A program made the position numbers and the translations under genes. Below are positions 7,032 to 14,735 of a DNA stretch of 64,000 nt, one piece after another. Numbering within the stretch: the stretch's first letter is position 1; each line of letters begins with the position of its first letter. The stretch lies in NCBI RefSeq assembly GCF_900143675.1, contig NZ_FRFC01000003.1, positions 186,001 through 250,000 of the forward strand, in the 5' to 3' direction. The notes below the pieces were generated by a model, which worked only from the letters and a program-made list of their open reading frames with translations, did not search any database and was not told the origin of the DNA. The stretch is from Candidatus Nitrosotalea sinensis (GTDB taxonomy: Archaea; Thermoproteota; Nitrososphaeria; Nitrososphaerales; Nitrosopumilaceae).

Positions 7032-8215
7032 TAAAAAACATCAGTCTTCTTTATGGTGTAGAACTAACTTATATACAAAATACAAACGTACGAATTTCAG
7101 GAAAAAACATTGAACAGATAGGTGTAAAGATCACTCCTAAAAAAAATGAGATCGTTCTTGATTGTGAGGGAATTTTAATGATGCCTGGGCTTATCAATTC
7201 TCATACTCATATTGGTGATTCAATAGCAAAAGATATTGGAATAGATTCTGATGTTGAAGAAAAAATACATCCGGTAAGTGGATTCAAACAAAAAGTATTG
7301 AAAAATTCTACTAAATCACATCTTACAAGTTTTATAAAAAATTCTTGTATCTCAATGATGAAGAAGGGTATAACCTCTTTCATTGATTTTAGAGAAGGTG
7401 GATTAGATGGAGTTAGTCTGTTGAAAAATTCATCTACTGATATTCCTATACGATCAATTATTCTAGGAAGGGCAGAATATTATCAAGATGTACAATCTAT
7501 CAAAAAGAATACTCCTATACCACCATATCATATACAACATATTCAAAATCTCCTCATGAATTGTGATGGACTTGGAATCAGTGGTCCAAATGAATTTAGT
7601 AATTCTGCATTGACCTCTTTTGCCAAAACAACAAAGATTCGTGCAATACATTCTGCTGAAACTGAAGAAAGTAATCAAATATCAAAAAAAATTACTGGAA
7701 AAACCGAGACTCAGAGAGCACTACTGGTAAAACCTAACTTTCTTGTTCATATGACATATGCCTCAAAAAAAGATCTAGCAATGGCTGTACGAAATAAGGC
7801 AAGTATTGTTGTGTGTCCACGAGCAAACGGATCTCTTGCAGAAGGTATTCCTGATGTAGATCTAATGCTTGAGGCTGGATGTAATGTTGCAATTGGAACT
7901 GATAACGTCATGATAAACTCACCTGATGTGTTTAGAGAAATGGATTATTTGTGGAAGGTTTCAATGGGCATGAAGAAAAAAAGATTGGAAGCAAAAGATA
8001 TACTCAAAATGGCTACCACTAATGCCTCAAACATCTTAGGTAAGAAAATAGGAGTTGTACAAAATAACAAAATAGCTGATTGCATATTTATAGAAAAACA
8101 CTCTATTGATCTAGAGCCTATGCATAATCCACATGCATCAATAGTGCAAAGAGCCTCAGAAAATACCATAAGAGCAGTAATGTATGAAGGAGAAATAGTG
8201 TATGGTAAAATCTAG
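7025..8215 (+). CDS. Cytosine-deaminase-like amidohydrolase in the riboflavin operon
   Basis: A 396-residue metal-dependent hydrolase of the COG0402 deaminase branch. Visible residues: SHTHIG with metal ligands H60 and H62, IHSAETE with H209 and the deaminase proton-shuttle Glu E212 (HxxE), H242 in VHMTYA, and D293 in IGTDN. The fold acts on C-N bonds in purine or pyrimidine rings. It overlaps arfA by 7 bases and arfC by 14 bases, so it belongs to this operon. The archaeal pathway still needs a formamide hydrolase (ArfB) and a pyrimidine deaminase, neither of which is otherwise seen here. A deaminase role is favoured by E212, but unproven. Confidence 0.8.
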   Translation: MLIKNISLLYGVELTYIQNTNVRISGKNIEQIGVKITPKKNEIVLDCEGILMMPGLINSHTHIGDSIAKDIGIDSDVEEKIHPVSGFKQKVLKNSTKSHLTSFIKNSCISMMKKGITSFIDFREGGLDGVSLLKNSSTDIPIRSIILGRAEYYQDVQSIKKNTPIPPYHIQHIQNLLMNCDGLGISGPNEFSNSALTSFAKTTKIRAIHSAETEESNQISKKITGKTETQRALLVKPNFLVHMTYASKKDLAMAVRNKASIVVCPRANGSLAEGIPDVDLMLEAGCNVAIGTDNVMINSPDVFREMDYLWKVSMGMKKKRLEAKDILKMATTNASNILGKKIGVVQNNKIADCIFIEKHSIDLEPMHNPHASIVQRASENTIRAVMYEGEIVYGKI

Positions 8216-8846
8216 ACCTTATGTGATAATTAGTGCTGCAATTAGTATTGATGGAAAGATAGCAACTAACACTGGTAGATCAAATCTCTCATCCAAGAAA
8301 GATTTGATTCGAATTCATGGTTTACGAAAGAGTGTTGATGCAATACTTGTAGGAAAAAATACTGTACAAACAGATGACCCATTACTTACAGTACGTTATG
8401 TAAAGGGGAAAAGCCCGATTAGAATTATTCTTGATCCTAGAGGGAAATCATCCGCTAAATCAAAAGTAATAATGACTGCAACCAAAATTCCGACTATTAT
8501 TGTAACATTAGAAAATGTTTCAAAAAATGATGAAAAATTTATTGCACATGGAGTTCAGATGATAAAATGCGGAAAAAAAATAATTAATTTAAAAAAACTA
8601 TTGCAAATTCTAAAAAAACAAGGAATAAACAAAATACTAGTAGAAGGAGGTGGAACTACGAATTGGTATTTTCTCAAACAACAACTTGTAGATGAAATTA
8701 TAGTTACTGTTGCACCATATATTGTTGGAGGTAGAACTGCAATCTCTTTTGTAGAAGGTAAAGGCTTTACAAAAATATCAAATTCATTTAAACTAAAAAA
8801 AATACAGAGAATGCAAAATGAGCTAGTTTTATACTATGTTACCTAG
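8202..8846 (+). CDS. arfC: 2,5-diamino-6-ribosylamino-pyrimidinone 5'-phosphate reductase
   Basis: Reduces the ribosyl side chain of the riboflavin pyrimidine intermediate to ribityl using NAD(P)H. The 214-residue DHFR-like protein has SAAISIDGKIAT near residue 11, the GKNTVQTDDPLLTVR nucleotide-site segment near 51, and VEGGGTTNW near 147. It corresponds to the RibD C-terminal (Rib7) domain with no attached deaminase domain, which leaves the deaminase step to another protein. It converges on the TFE gene, with a few bases of overlap at the stops. Confidence 0.92.
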   Translation: MVKSRPYVIISAAISIDGKIATNTGRSNLSSKKDLIRIHGLRKSVDAILVGKNTVQTDDPLLTVRYVKGKSPIRIILDPRGKSSAKSKVIMTATKIPTIIVTLENVSKNDEKFIAHGVQMIKCGKKIINLKKLLQILKKQGINKILVEGGGTTNWYFLKQQLVDEIIVTVAPYIVGGRTAISFVEGKGFTKISNSFKLKKIQRMQNELVLYYVT

Positions 8847-9352
8847 TGTTTCAGATCATCACGTAGCTGATCTATCTTTCCTTGTAATGCTTTCTTGAGT
8901 TTTTCATTCTTTGATAGATTGACTAATTTTCCACAAGTAGGACATTTGAATGAAAGATCAAGAGCTTTTTCAAAAGTTAATTTTTGACAGTCCTCATTAC
9001 CACAATGATAAAAGTCTGCTGAATTTTCATAATCTAATCTTTGTTGTAATCTTTCCACAATTTTCTTTTTTTGATTCTCAATGAAATTATCTACTTCATC
9101 TTTTCTTGCTCTCCACCTATAAACAAACCATCCTTTCTTTTCATCCTTGACTCGTATACCTGTTATCAGTGCTTTTCCAAAAAGGTCATACAATACTTTT
9201 CTAACTATGTTTATTCTCAGTCCTGTAGAACTTGCTATCTCTTCGTCTGTAGCATCCTCTGTATTGAGAAGAGAACGTGCAACCTTTAGGTATTCATCTC
9301 CACCAATTAAAGCAGCAATTTTTACAAAGGGATCTTCATGTTCAACTGACAT
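8843..9352 (-). CDS. tfe: Transcription initiation factor E, alpha subunit (TFE)
   Basis: General transcription factor that helps open the promoter with TBP, TFB and RNA polymerase. The 169-residue protein has the winged-helix N-terminal half (ATDEEIASSTGLRINIVRKVL) and a C-terminal zinc ribbon formed by a C-x4-C pair (CGNEDC) and a CPTC pair. ATG start at 9352. It is the last gene of a minus-strand run with aTrm56, HflX and the PhoU regulator, 67 bases behind aTrm56. Confidence 0.92.
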   Translation of the reverse strand: MSVEHEDPFVKIAALIGGDEYLKVARSLLNTEDATDEEIASSTGLRINIVRKVLYDLFGKALITGIRVKDEKKGWFVYRWRARKDEVDNFIENQKKKIVERLQQRLDYENSADFYHCGNEDCQKLTFEKALDLSFKCPTCGKLVNLSKNEKLKKALQGKIDQLRDDLKH

Positions 9353-9419
9353 AGTATACTTTCTTCCTAATCTCTATATTTAATCAAATGGTTTTAAACT
9401 TGTTTTTTGTGTTGATAAT

Positions 9420-9950
9420 TTAGATTGTAGTTTTGTCTATTACTTTTTTTCCTTTTTTTGTAGGTATTATTTCACGTTCTCCACCTGAATACTTTTTCTG
9501 AAGTTGGTGCCCTTGTGATACCCTGTCAAGTAATATCGCAAGAGCGGAAATCTCTGAATGAGGTTGATTTCCTATTGCAACATTATAATCAGCCATATCG
9601 TATGCCTCTCTAGGAACTTTTTCTGCACCTACTACAACTAGAAGTTTCTCTTCTTTTCTTATTTGTTCTTGTACATCGTTGATATTTTCACCATACATTG
9701 TTAAATGAATCACTTTGTAACCATCTTTTTTTCTTAATTTTATGACATCTTTCCAATTCTCGATGATTTCTACTTCAAAATCACCACCCCACATCTTGTT
9801 TACTTTGGAAACAGTTTCTTTAATCTCCGGATTTGCATCATACATGTATATCTTTGATGCTCCAAATGCTCTTGATACAAGAGTAACATGTGTAGTTACC
9901 CTGTCATCTCTGACAAGTCGTGTTCCTATACGAAGAACTTCAATCATCAT
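9420..9950 (-). CDS. trm56: tRNA (cytidine(56)-2'-O)-methyltransferase, aTrm56
   Basis: Archaea-specific SPOUT enzyme that 2'-O-methylates C56 in the tRNA T-loop. The 176-residue protein begins [18 protein letters not shown], the conserved entry of the family, and has [12 protein letters not shown] near residue 110 and a C-terminal knot segment [18 protein letters not shown]. Two Met codons are adjacent at the start; either could be used. The 5' end overlaps the end of hflX by 11 bases, indicating co-transcription. Confidence 0.9.
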   Translation of the reverse strand: MMIEVLRIGTRLVRDDRVTTHVTLVSRAFGASKIYMYDANPEIKETVSKVNKMWGGDFEVEIIENWKDVIKLRKKDGYKVIHLTMYGENINDVQEQIRKEEKLLVVVGAEKVPREAYDMADYNVAIGNQPHSEISALAILLDRVSQGHQLQKKYSGGEREIIPTKKGKKVIDKTTI

Positions 9951-11070
9951 AATCTATTCTAATTTTTGGCTTTGATATTTCATTTTTCTGCTCAAATAAT
10001 GGTGTGTTATCTAATGCTTGATAAATCAATGTCTTTAACTGTGAAATATTAAATCCTGTTGTTGATGATATTGCTAGCCATCTCTTATTGTCTGATAGAC
10101 CCAATAGATTTGCCTTTTCCATGATTTCTTCTTTTGATGTCAAATCTGATTTGTTAAGAGCAAAAATCATTTTGTCTTTATTGACACCGATTTCATCTAA
10201 TGTCGATATACAACTTTTAAATTTTTTTCGTAATTCCAAACTTGTATCACTAACATCTATAACCACTATGACAACATCTGTATAAACAAGTTCTTCAAGA
10301 GTTGACTTGAATGCTTGTACCATGTATGCCGGAAGTCTACTAATGAAACCTACTGTATCTGAAATCAAGACCTCCAAGTTTTTCAGAGTAATCTTTCTTG
10401 TAGTTGTAGAAAGAGTAGTGAAAAGTTTTGGGCTTTCTTCTCTTTCTTCTCCTGTAAGAACATTAAAGAGAGTGGTTTTTCCTGCAGATGTATATCCTGC
10501 AAGAGAAACTGTCCTGAACCCAAATCTCTTTCTTGCTTGTCTGTGAAGAGCTCGTTGTGTTGATGATTTTGCTAATTTTGTTTTTACATTGTTCATTCTA
10601 TTTTTAATGTCGTTAAAATAAATGTCCACCTCAAATTTTCCTATGCCCATAAATCCTGGTTGTTCCCCCATCTTTGCCAACCTCACTTTCTCTTTGGCCC
10701 TTGACATTTCATATCTGAGTTGAGCCATCTTTACCTGTAAGGTGGATTCTGAACTTTTTGCTCTACGCTCAAAGATCTCAAGAATTAGAGCTTCTCTATC
10801 TAGAATATTCGTCTTTAAAGTGGATGCTAAATTGTAATTTTGGCTTGGCTTGAGTATTTCATCAAATATTATGACATCGGGTTTAATGCTGCCTAGCATC
10901 TCCTTTATTTCTTCTACTTTGCCTTCTCCAAGTCCATACTTTGATTTGTTTAAAATTCTCTGTTGTATGATTTTGCGCACTTCATAACCTGCCGCATCAC
11001 ATAATCCTAGTGCTTCTTTTAGTGAATCTTTGTTATCATAAGTAATGAGAATTGCAGAATCTTTCAACAT
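9940..11070 (-). CDS. hflX: Ribosome-associated GTPase HflX
   Basis: GTPase that binds the large ribosomal subunit and can split stalled or stressed ribosomes. The 376-residue protein has the HflX N-terminal nucleotide-binding domain, the coiled linker, and a G domain. G1 (GYTSAGKTT) is at residues 192-200, DTVGF at 238-242, and NKSD near 307. The linker motif [16 protein letters not shown] is typical. ATG at 11070; the PhoU-type regulator lies 22 bases upstream on the same strand. Confidence 0.93.
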   Translation of the reverse strand: MLKDSAILITYDNKDSLKEALGLCDAAGYEVRKIIQQRILNKSKYGLGEGKVEEIKEMLGSIKPDVIIFDEILKPSQNYNLASTLKTNILDREALILEIFERRAKSSESTLQVKMAQLRYEMSRAKEKVRLAKMGEQPGFMGIGKFEVDIYFNDIKNRMNNVKTKLAKSSTQRALHRQARKRFGFRTVSLAGYTSAGKTTLFNVLTGEEREESPKLFTTLSTTTRKITLKNLEVLISDTVGFISRLPAYMVQAFKSTLEELVYTDVVIVVIDVSDTSLELRKKFKSCISTLDEIGVNKDKMIFALNKSDLTSKEEIMEKANLLGLSDNKRWLAISSTTGFNISQLKTLIYQALDNTPLFEQKNEISKPKIRIDYDD

Positions 11071-11092
11071 TTTATTGACATTCCTGACTATC

Positions 11093-12136
11093 TTATTGCT
11101 TTCGCAGAGTTTTCTCTATTGTTACATCTAGTACAATTTCTGCTATATCACTTGCATATTCTGATATCCTTCGTATATTCTCACTCATTCTTCTAACTCT
11201 GTAGATTTCCTCGGTGTCCTTTAATGATCTGAGACTATCTTGAATCTTTTTCTCATATTTTACAATTTCTGATGATTTCTGTACTGTTTGTTCTGCTTGA
11301 TTAGCATCTTTTTTAAATAAAGATAAGCATGCTTCATCTAAGACTGTTAAGGTAAAGTGATTCATCTCATGTATTGGTTCTAATACTGTTTTCTTGATAG
11401 GTTTCTTATATCCTAGTAAATCTTTTGCTATCTCTGTAGCATGATCTCCTACTCGCTCAATATTTTTTACTATTAGTCTATATCCTAAGCAGTGATATGG
11501 ACTTTCCATTCCCATTTCACTTAACATATGTTCATTCTGTATAGCTATCTTTAGTTGTCGCATTATGTAAAAACTGAATCTATCAACTTCATCATCACTG
11601 TTTATGACTTCTTTTGCTAAATCAAAATTTGCTTCTTCTTGAGAAAGTAATGCATCATTTAACATGGATTTTGCTATTATCAACATTCTCTTTAATGCAC
11701 CATCTACTGAAAGCTCAAACAAATTAATGAGTACTTGAATAGTTATGCCTTCAATAGAATCTGCAGTGATCTCAGTTCCCATCAAAATGCTCTTTACTGC
11801 ATCTTTTATGGAATTTCTTTGAGAAGGTTTCAGTCTTCCAATTTTTGATTTTACATTGATTATGGTAAATCCCAACAGGTAAAGTGATATTAACTTCCTA
11901 ACAATTGTGGAATCTTCATCTTCTGGTTTAATCTCAATTGTAGCTTCTTCAGTACCTATTGGTTTGTTGTGATGTTTCAATGGTACTATTTGTAAATTTG
12001 AAACTCCTTGTCTTACTACAGAAACCTGGTCTCCTTGTTTCAAACCCATTTCCATTATCCATTGTTTTGGTAATGAAACAATGTACGAAGACTTGCCTGT
12101 GAATTGTATTTTTCGCATTTCTTCATTTACTACCAT
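11093..12136 (-). CDS. AbrB-PhoU phosphate-uptake-type regulator
   Basis: Two parts are visible. An N-terminal SpoVT/AbrB DNA-binding domain ([20 protein letters not shown], then [11 protein letters not shown]) covers about residues 5-55. It is followed by two helical PhoU repeats that in this family bind metal clusters and usually tie phosphate transport to regulation. The combined architecture is common in archaea. The ATG at 12136 is preferred over a TTG 9 bases upstream, because a CTATATAG box lies about 26 bases before it. No phosphate transporter is nearby, so the target is unknown. Confidence 0.85.
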   Translation of the reverse strand: MVVNEEMRKIQFTGKSSYIVSLPKQWIMEMGLKQGDQVSVVRQGVSNLQIVPLKHHNKPIGTEEATIEIKPEDEDSTIVRKLISLYLLGFTIINVKSKIGRLKPSQRNSIKDAVKSILMGTEITADSIEGITIQVLINLFELSVDGALKRMLIIAKSMLNDALLSQEEANFDLAKEVINSDDEVDRFSFYIMRQLKIAIQNEHMLSEMGMESPYHCLGYRLIVKNIERVGDHATEIAKDLLGYKKPIKKTVLEPIHEMNHFTLTVLDEACLSLFKKDANQAEQTVQKSSEIVKYEKKIQDSLRSLKDTEEIYRVRRMSENIRRISEYASDIAEIVLDVTIEKTLRKQ

Positions 12137-12158
12137 TGATAACAAATAGAGATTTATT

Positions 12159-12187
12159 CTATATAGTTGTTAGGACTTACTATATAG
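12159..12187. promoter_or_regulatory. Symmetric divergent promoter region
   Basis: Perfect 9-base inverted repeat CTATATAGT (12159-12167) and ACTATATAG (12179-12187) separated by 11 bases. Each arm contains a self-palindromic TATA box. The left arm is spaced correctly for the minus-strand regulator starting at 12136; the right arm faces the plus-strand PUA gene, 48 bases from its ATG. The symmetry could also serve as a protein-binding site. Confidence 0.5.
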
Positions 12188-12235
12188 GTTAATTTTATTG
12201 CAAAAATAATTAACAGGCTAAACTAGTCAAACTGT

Positions 12236-12703
12236 ATGGATTCTGTACTAAAAATCAAGTGTACTCTTGATGCGCTCTTTGGACAGGGAGTCTCAAAATG
12301 TCTTCCGAAAGATGTAACTATTTCTTATTCTAAAAATACAGGACGAATAAAGCATGTATTTCAAAATGATGTACTACTCTGTACTCTTAGAACCGATGGG
12401 GGACTTGCTATTACGCCTTATTTCGCACAAATTTTGTTAAAAAGCAAGAAATTCAAAGAAAATTGTCTTGAAATTGATGATGAATCAAAGGCATTTGTTC
12501 AACAGGGGAGCTCTGTTTTCTGTAAGCATGTTACTTGGTGTGGAAAAAATATACTGATTGGAGGAGATGTGCCTATTCTGCATAACGGCAAAGTAATTGC
12601 GGTTGGTAAAGCAGTATTATCCACAAGAATGATCAAGTCATTTAAGAAAGGTGTAGCAATAAAGATCAGAGATAGTTTAAAAAGTCTAGACAGCGGAGTA
12701 TGA
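12236..12703 (+). CDS. PUA-domain RNA-binding protein
   Basis: A 155-residue protein ending in a PUA domain (about residues 75-150: KAFVQQGSSVFCKHV, then GGDVPILHNGKVIAVGKA). This arrangement resembles the C-terminal part of archaeal pseudouridine synthases and archaeosine transglycosylases, but no catalytic domain is attached. It probably binds tRNA or rRNA; the partner is unknown. The next gene, NAC, starts 6 bases downstream, the common archaeal order. Confidence 0.82.
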   Translation: MDSVLKIKCTLDALFGQGVSKCLPKDVTISYSKNTGRIKHVFQNDVLLCTLRTDGGLAITPYFAQILLKSKKFKENCLEIDDESKAFVQQGSSVFCKHVTWCGKNILIGGDVPILHNGKVIAVGKAVLSTRMIKSFKKGVAIKIRDSLKSLDSGV

Positions 12704-12709
12704 TGTAAT

Positions 12710-13051
12710 ATGATGCGTGGCGGAAATCGCGAAATGCGAAGAATGTTGGACAAAATGGGTCTTGAAATGAAGGATATCCAAAATGTTCAAGAAGTCATAA
12801 TAAAAACAGACACAAAAGAGATTATCATTGTAAAACCGTCTGTCACAGAAATGAAAGCAAAAGATAATTCTATTTTTCAAGTAATTGCAGAAAGCTATGA
12901 AGAAAGAGAACTTGAAGTGCCTATCTTTAGTCAGGATGACATAATGCTTGTTGCACAACAAGCCAACGTGTCTCCTGAAAAAGCAACTCAAGCTCTGACT
13001 GAAGCAAAAGGAGATCTTGCAAGAGCAATACTTCTATTGACGACTAAATGA
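12710..13051 (+). CDS. nac: Nascent polypeptide-associated complex protein
   Basis: Homodimeric archaeal NAC that binds emerging chains at the ribosome exit. The 113-residue protein has a basic ribosome-binding N-terminus (RGGNREMRRMLDKMG), the NAC beta-barrel to about residue 65, and a C-terminal UBA domain (DDIMLVAQQANVSPEKATQ, then LARAILLL). It fits the usual length. It is likely co-transcribed with the PUA-protein gene. Confidence 0.93.
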   Translation: MMRGGNREMRRMLDKMGLEMKDIQNVQEVIIKTDTKEIIIVKPSVTEMKAKDNSIFQVIAESYEERELEVPIFSQDDIMLVAQQANVSPEKATQALTEAKGDLARAILLLTTK

Positions 13052-13103
13052 AATTTATTGATAAAAAACAACACGAAACAATCTTTAAATTTTCAATAGA
13101 GTA

Positions 13104-13766
13104 TTGTTAATCATATCATACCCACCACAAAATAATATAGCAGTGGCAACGGTATCAGGAAGATCATATTATAAATTCATAAATATATTACGAAGACTTG
13201 ATCTTTCATACGATTCTATACTTCCAGAAGAAATAACAAGTTCTGATAAGAGATTGATACTTACTACCACTGATGAATCTTCTAGGATACCAACAAGTCT
13301 AGTTCTTTTGGATGATGAATTTAATTATCATCCTACAATAATACGTGCAAAAATAGTTGAAAAATTGCAATCAGGAATCAACGACAATTCTCTAATAATT
13401 GGAATTGATCCTGGAAATAGAATTGGATTGTCAATATTTTATCATGAAAAAGAGATAGAGAGCTCTATCTATACGTCAGTTGATGAACTAGTATCACATA
13501 TTGTCAAGATCATGGTAGGAATTAATGCTCCTCGAAAAATTGTCAAGGTGGGTAATGGTAACATGAAAATTGCTATACATATAACAAACTCTCTGAACCT
13601 AAGGTTCTGTTCGCATTTTGAGTTAGAATTTGTGGATGAACGTAAAACATCATTGAAGATAAAAAAATACAACAAACGCGGTGCGCGAGACAAGATATCT
13701 GCTAGATATATTACACAAAGAGAAGGTTACCGGCATCTTGTTCTACCACTTTCTAGAATTGGTTGA
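13104..13766 (+). CDS. RuvC/YqgF-like RNase H-fold protein, function unknown
   Basis: A 220-residue protein starting with TTG. The first ~90 residues are unrecognised. From residue 97 an RNase H-like fold is suggested: IIGIDPGNRIGLSIF gives strand 1 with D102, KVGNGN (148-153) matches the middle strand, FVDERKTS (177-184) matches the YqgF/RuvC second acidic motif, and RGARDKISARYI (192-203) with D196 matches the last acidic helix. The acids needed for metal catalysis are therefore present. Candidate roles are a Holliday-junction resolvase or an RNA nuclease. This is inference from motifs; archaea normally use Hjc for junctions. Confidence 0.65.
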   Translation: MLIISYPPQNNIAVATVSGRSYYKFINILRRLDLSYDSILPEEITSSDKRLILTTTDESSRIPTSLVLLDDEFNYHPTIIRAKIVEKLQSGINDNSLIIGIDPGNRIGLSIFYHEKEIESSIYTSVDELVSHIVKIMVGINAPRKIVKVGNGNMKIAIHITNSLNLRFCSHFELEFVDERKTSLKIKKYNKRGARDKISARYITQREGYRHLVLPLSRIG

Positions 13767-13876
13767 AAAATGCGAAAATCGTTAAAAAACTTGGGATCTT
13801 TCATTTAAAGATGATCATTTTTGTAAGATGTGAAATATAGGTAGATATTTATACTGTTTTTCATTTTTTTCTTGAA

Positions 13877-13894
13877 AACCTCTCAATAGAGGTT
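13877..13894. repeat. Inverted repeat (hairpin) in intergenic region
   Basis: A perfect 7-bp stem AACCTCT/AGAGGTT with a CAAT loop, 105 bases before the zinc-ribbon gene. A second, weaker stem (ATCTTT/AAAGAT, 13796-13812) follows the RuvC-like gene and may help terminate it. The rest of this 232-base gap is AT-rich with no other recognised feature. Confidence 0.4.
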
Positions 13895-13956
13895 GTAGAT
13901 CAATGATAATTATTTCAATAAGATTGAATTAAAATTATAAAAATTTTAGATCCATG

Positions 13957-13968
13957 CTTAAATATTTA
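13957..13968 (+). promoter_or_regulatory. TATA-like promoter of zinc-ribbon gene
   Basis: The element gcttaaatattt lies about 36 bases before the ATG at 13999, giving a short leader of around ten bases. The gene has its own 232-base upstream region, in contrast to its tightly packed neighbours, suggesting independent control. Confidence 0.5.
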
Positions 13969-13998
13969 CTATTACTATATGGTTGCAGGTAACAACAT

Positions 13999-14373
13999 AT
14001 GACATGTAAAGGCATATGCACAAGATACAAGGCACAGAAGCCAGTAGGAACTGGTCGTTACGCATCAGGACAAAAAAGATGCCAAATTTGTGAAATTTTC
14101 ATAAAATGGGAGGGTCTTTGGTGTCCCTGCTGTGGATACAGACTAAGAACTAAACCACGAAACCTCAAGTACAAAGCAAAACTAAGAGCTAGAGTCGAAG
14201 CTGATCAACTAGAAGCTGTTGCTGTTAAGGCTGCAGAAGTAGAAGAAATAGAGCTAGAGCCAATAGCAGTCAAGTCTGCAAAGAAGACAAAAACTGCCAA
14301 GGCAAAGACTACAAAAGCTAAGACGGTCAAGGCTGCTGCAAAAAAAGTAGCAGTTACGCCGGTAGCAATATAG
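13999..14373 (+). CDS. Small zinc-ribbon protein with Lys/Ala-rich histone-H1-like tail
   Basis: Of 124 residues, the first 55 form a Cys-rich module: C3 and C7, the CQIC pair C28/C31, and WCPCC with C42, C44 and C45, ending RLRTKPRN. Modules of this form are a recognisable small-protein type in Nitrososphaerota (general knowledge). The rest is low-complexity: an acidic linker (VEEIELEP), then a Lys/Ala/Thr-rich tail of AK and TKA steps like the C-terminus of histone H1 or bacterial HU tails. A nucleic-acid-binding role is plausible. Function is not established. Confidence 0.75.
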   Translation: MTCKGICTRYKAQKPVGTGRYASGQKRCQICEIFIKWEGLWCPCCGYRLRTKPRNLKYKAKLRARVEADQLEAVAVKAAEVEEIELEPIAVKSAKKTKTAKAKTTKAKTVKAAAKKVAVTPVAI

Positions 14374-14396
14374 GTCTAGTAAGCTGAAGTAAACTG

Positions 14397-14735
14397 TTGA
14401 TATCACAAGTCGGTTATGTAAAAAAAACCGTCAAGGTGAATCATCGAGATTTTCTGGTACAGACAGTTCCCTATGATAATGGGAATTTTATTTCTATATC
14501 AGAGGGAAAAGAAAAGATAGGATCGCTAATAGTTTCTATTGGTTCAACTGGCAGAGTTAGCACTGCTACTGTTATACCATCAAAATTTGATACACTTTTT
14601 CTAAAAATGGTTTCAGAGCGTGTAGCTTCAACCATAAATGGAATCACTATATTTTCATTAAATATTGAAAAAGATTTAGATCTGGATAGTATGAAGATTC
14701 TAATGAACGAACTAATGGAGATTATTAAGAAATGA
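14397..14735 (+). CDS. Small conserved protein, possible PAC3/PAC4-like fold
   Basis: A 112-residue protein with a TTG start and no enzyme motif. It begins with alternating strands (KKTVKVNHRDFLVQTVPYDN, then GNFISISEGKEKIGSLIVSI), followed by a long helix (TLFLKMVSERVASTI), another strand and a C-terminal helix. The order and spacing recall eukaryotic proteasome assembly chaperone PAC3 (Pba3), including a K-x-GSL/GTL strand turn. This likeness is by eye and tentative. Its stop overlaps the ubiD-family start, so it is at least co-transcribed with that gene. Confidence 0.45.
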   Translation: MISQVGYVKKTVKVNHRDFLVQTVPYDNGNFISISEGKEKIGSLIVSIGSTGRVSTATVIPSKFDTLFLKMVSERVASTINGITIFSLNIEKDLDLDSMKILMNELMEIIKK

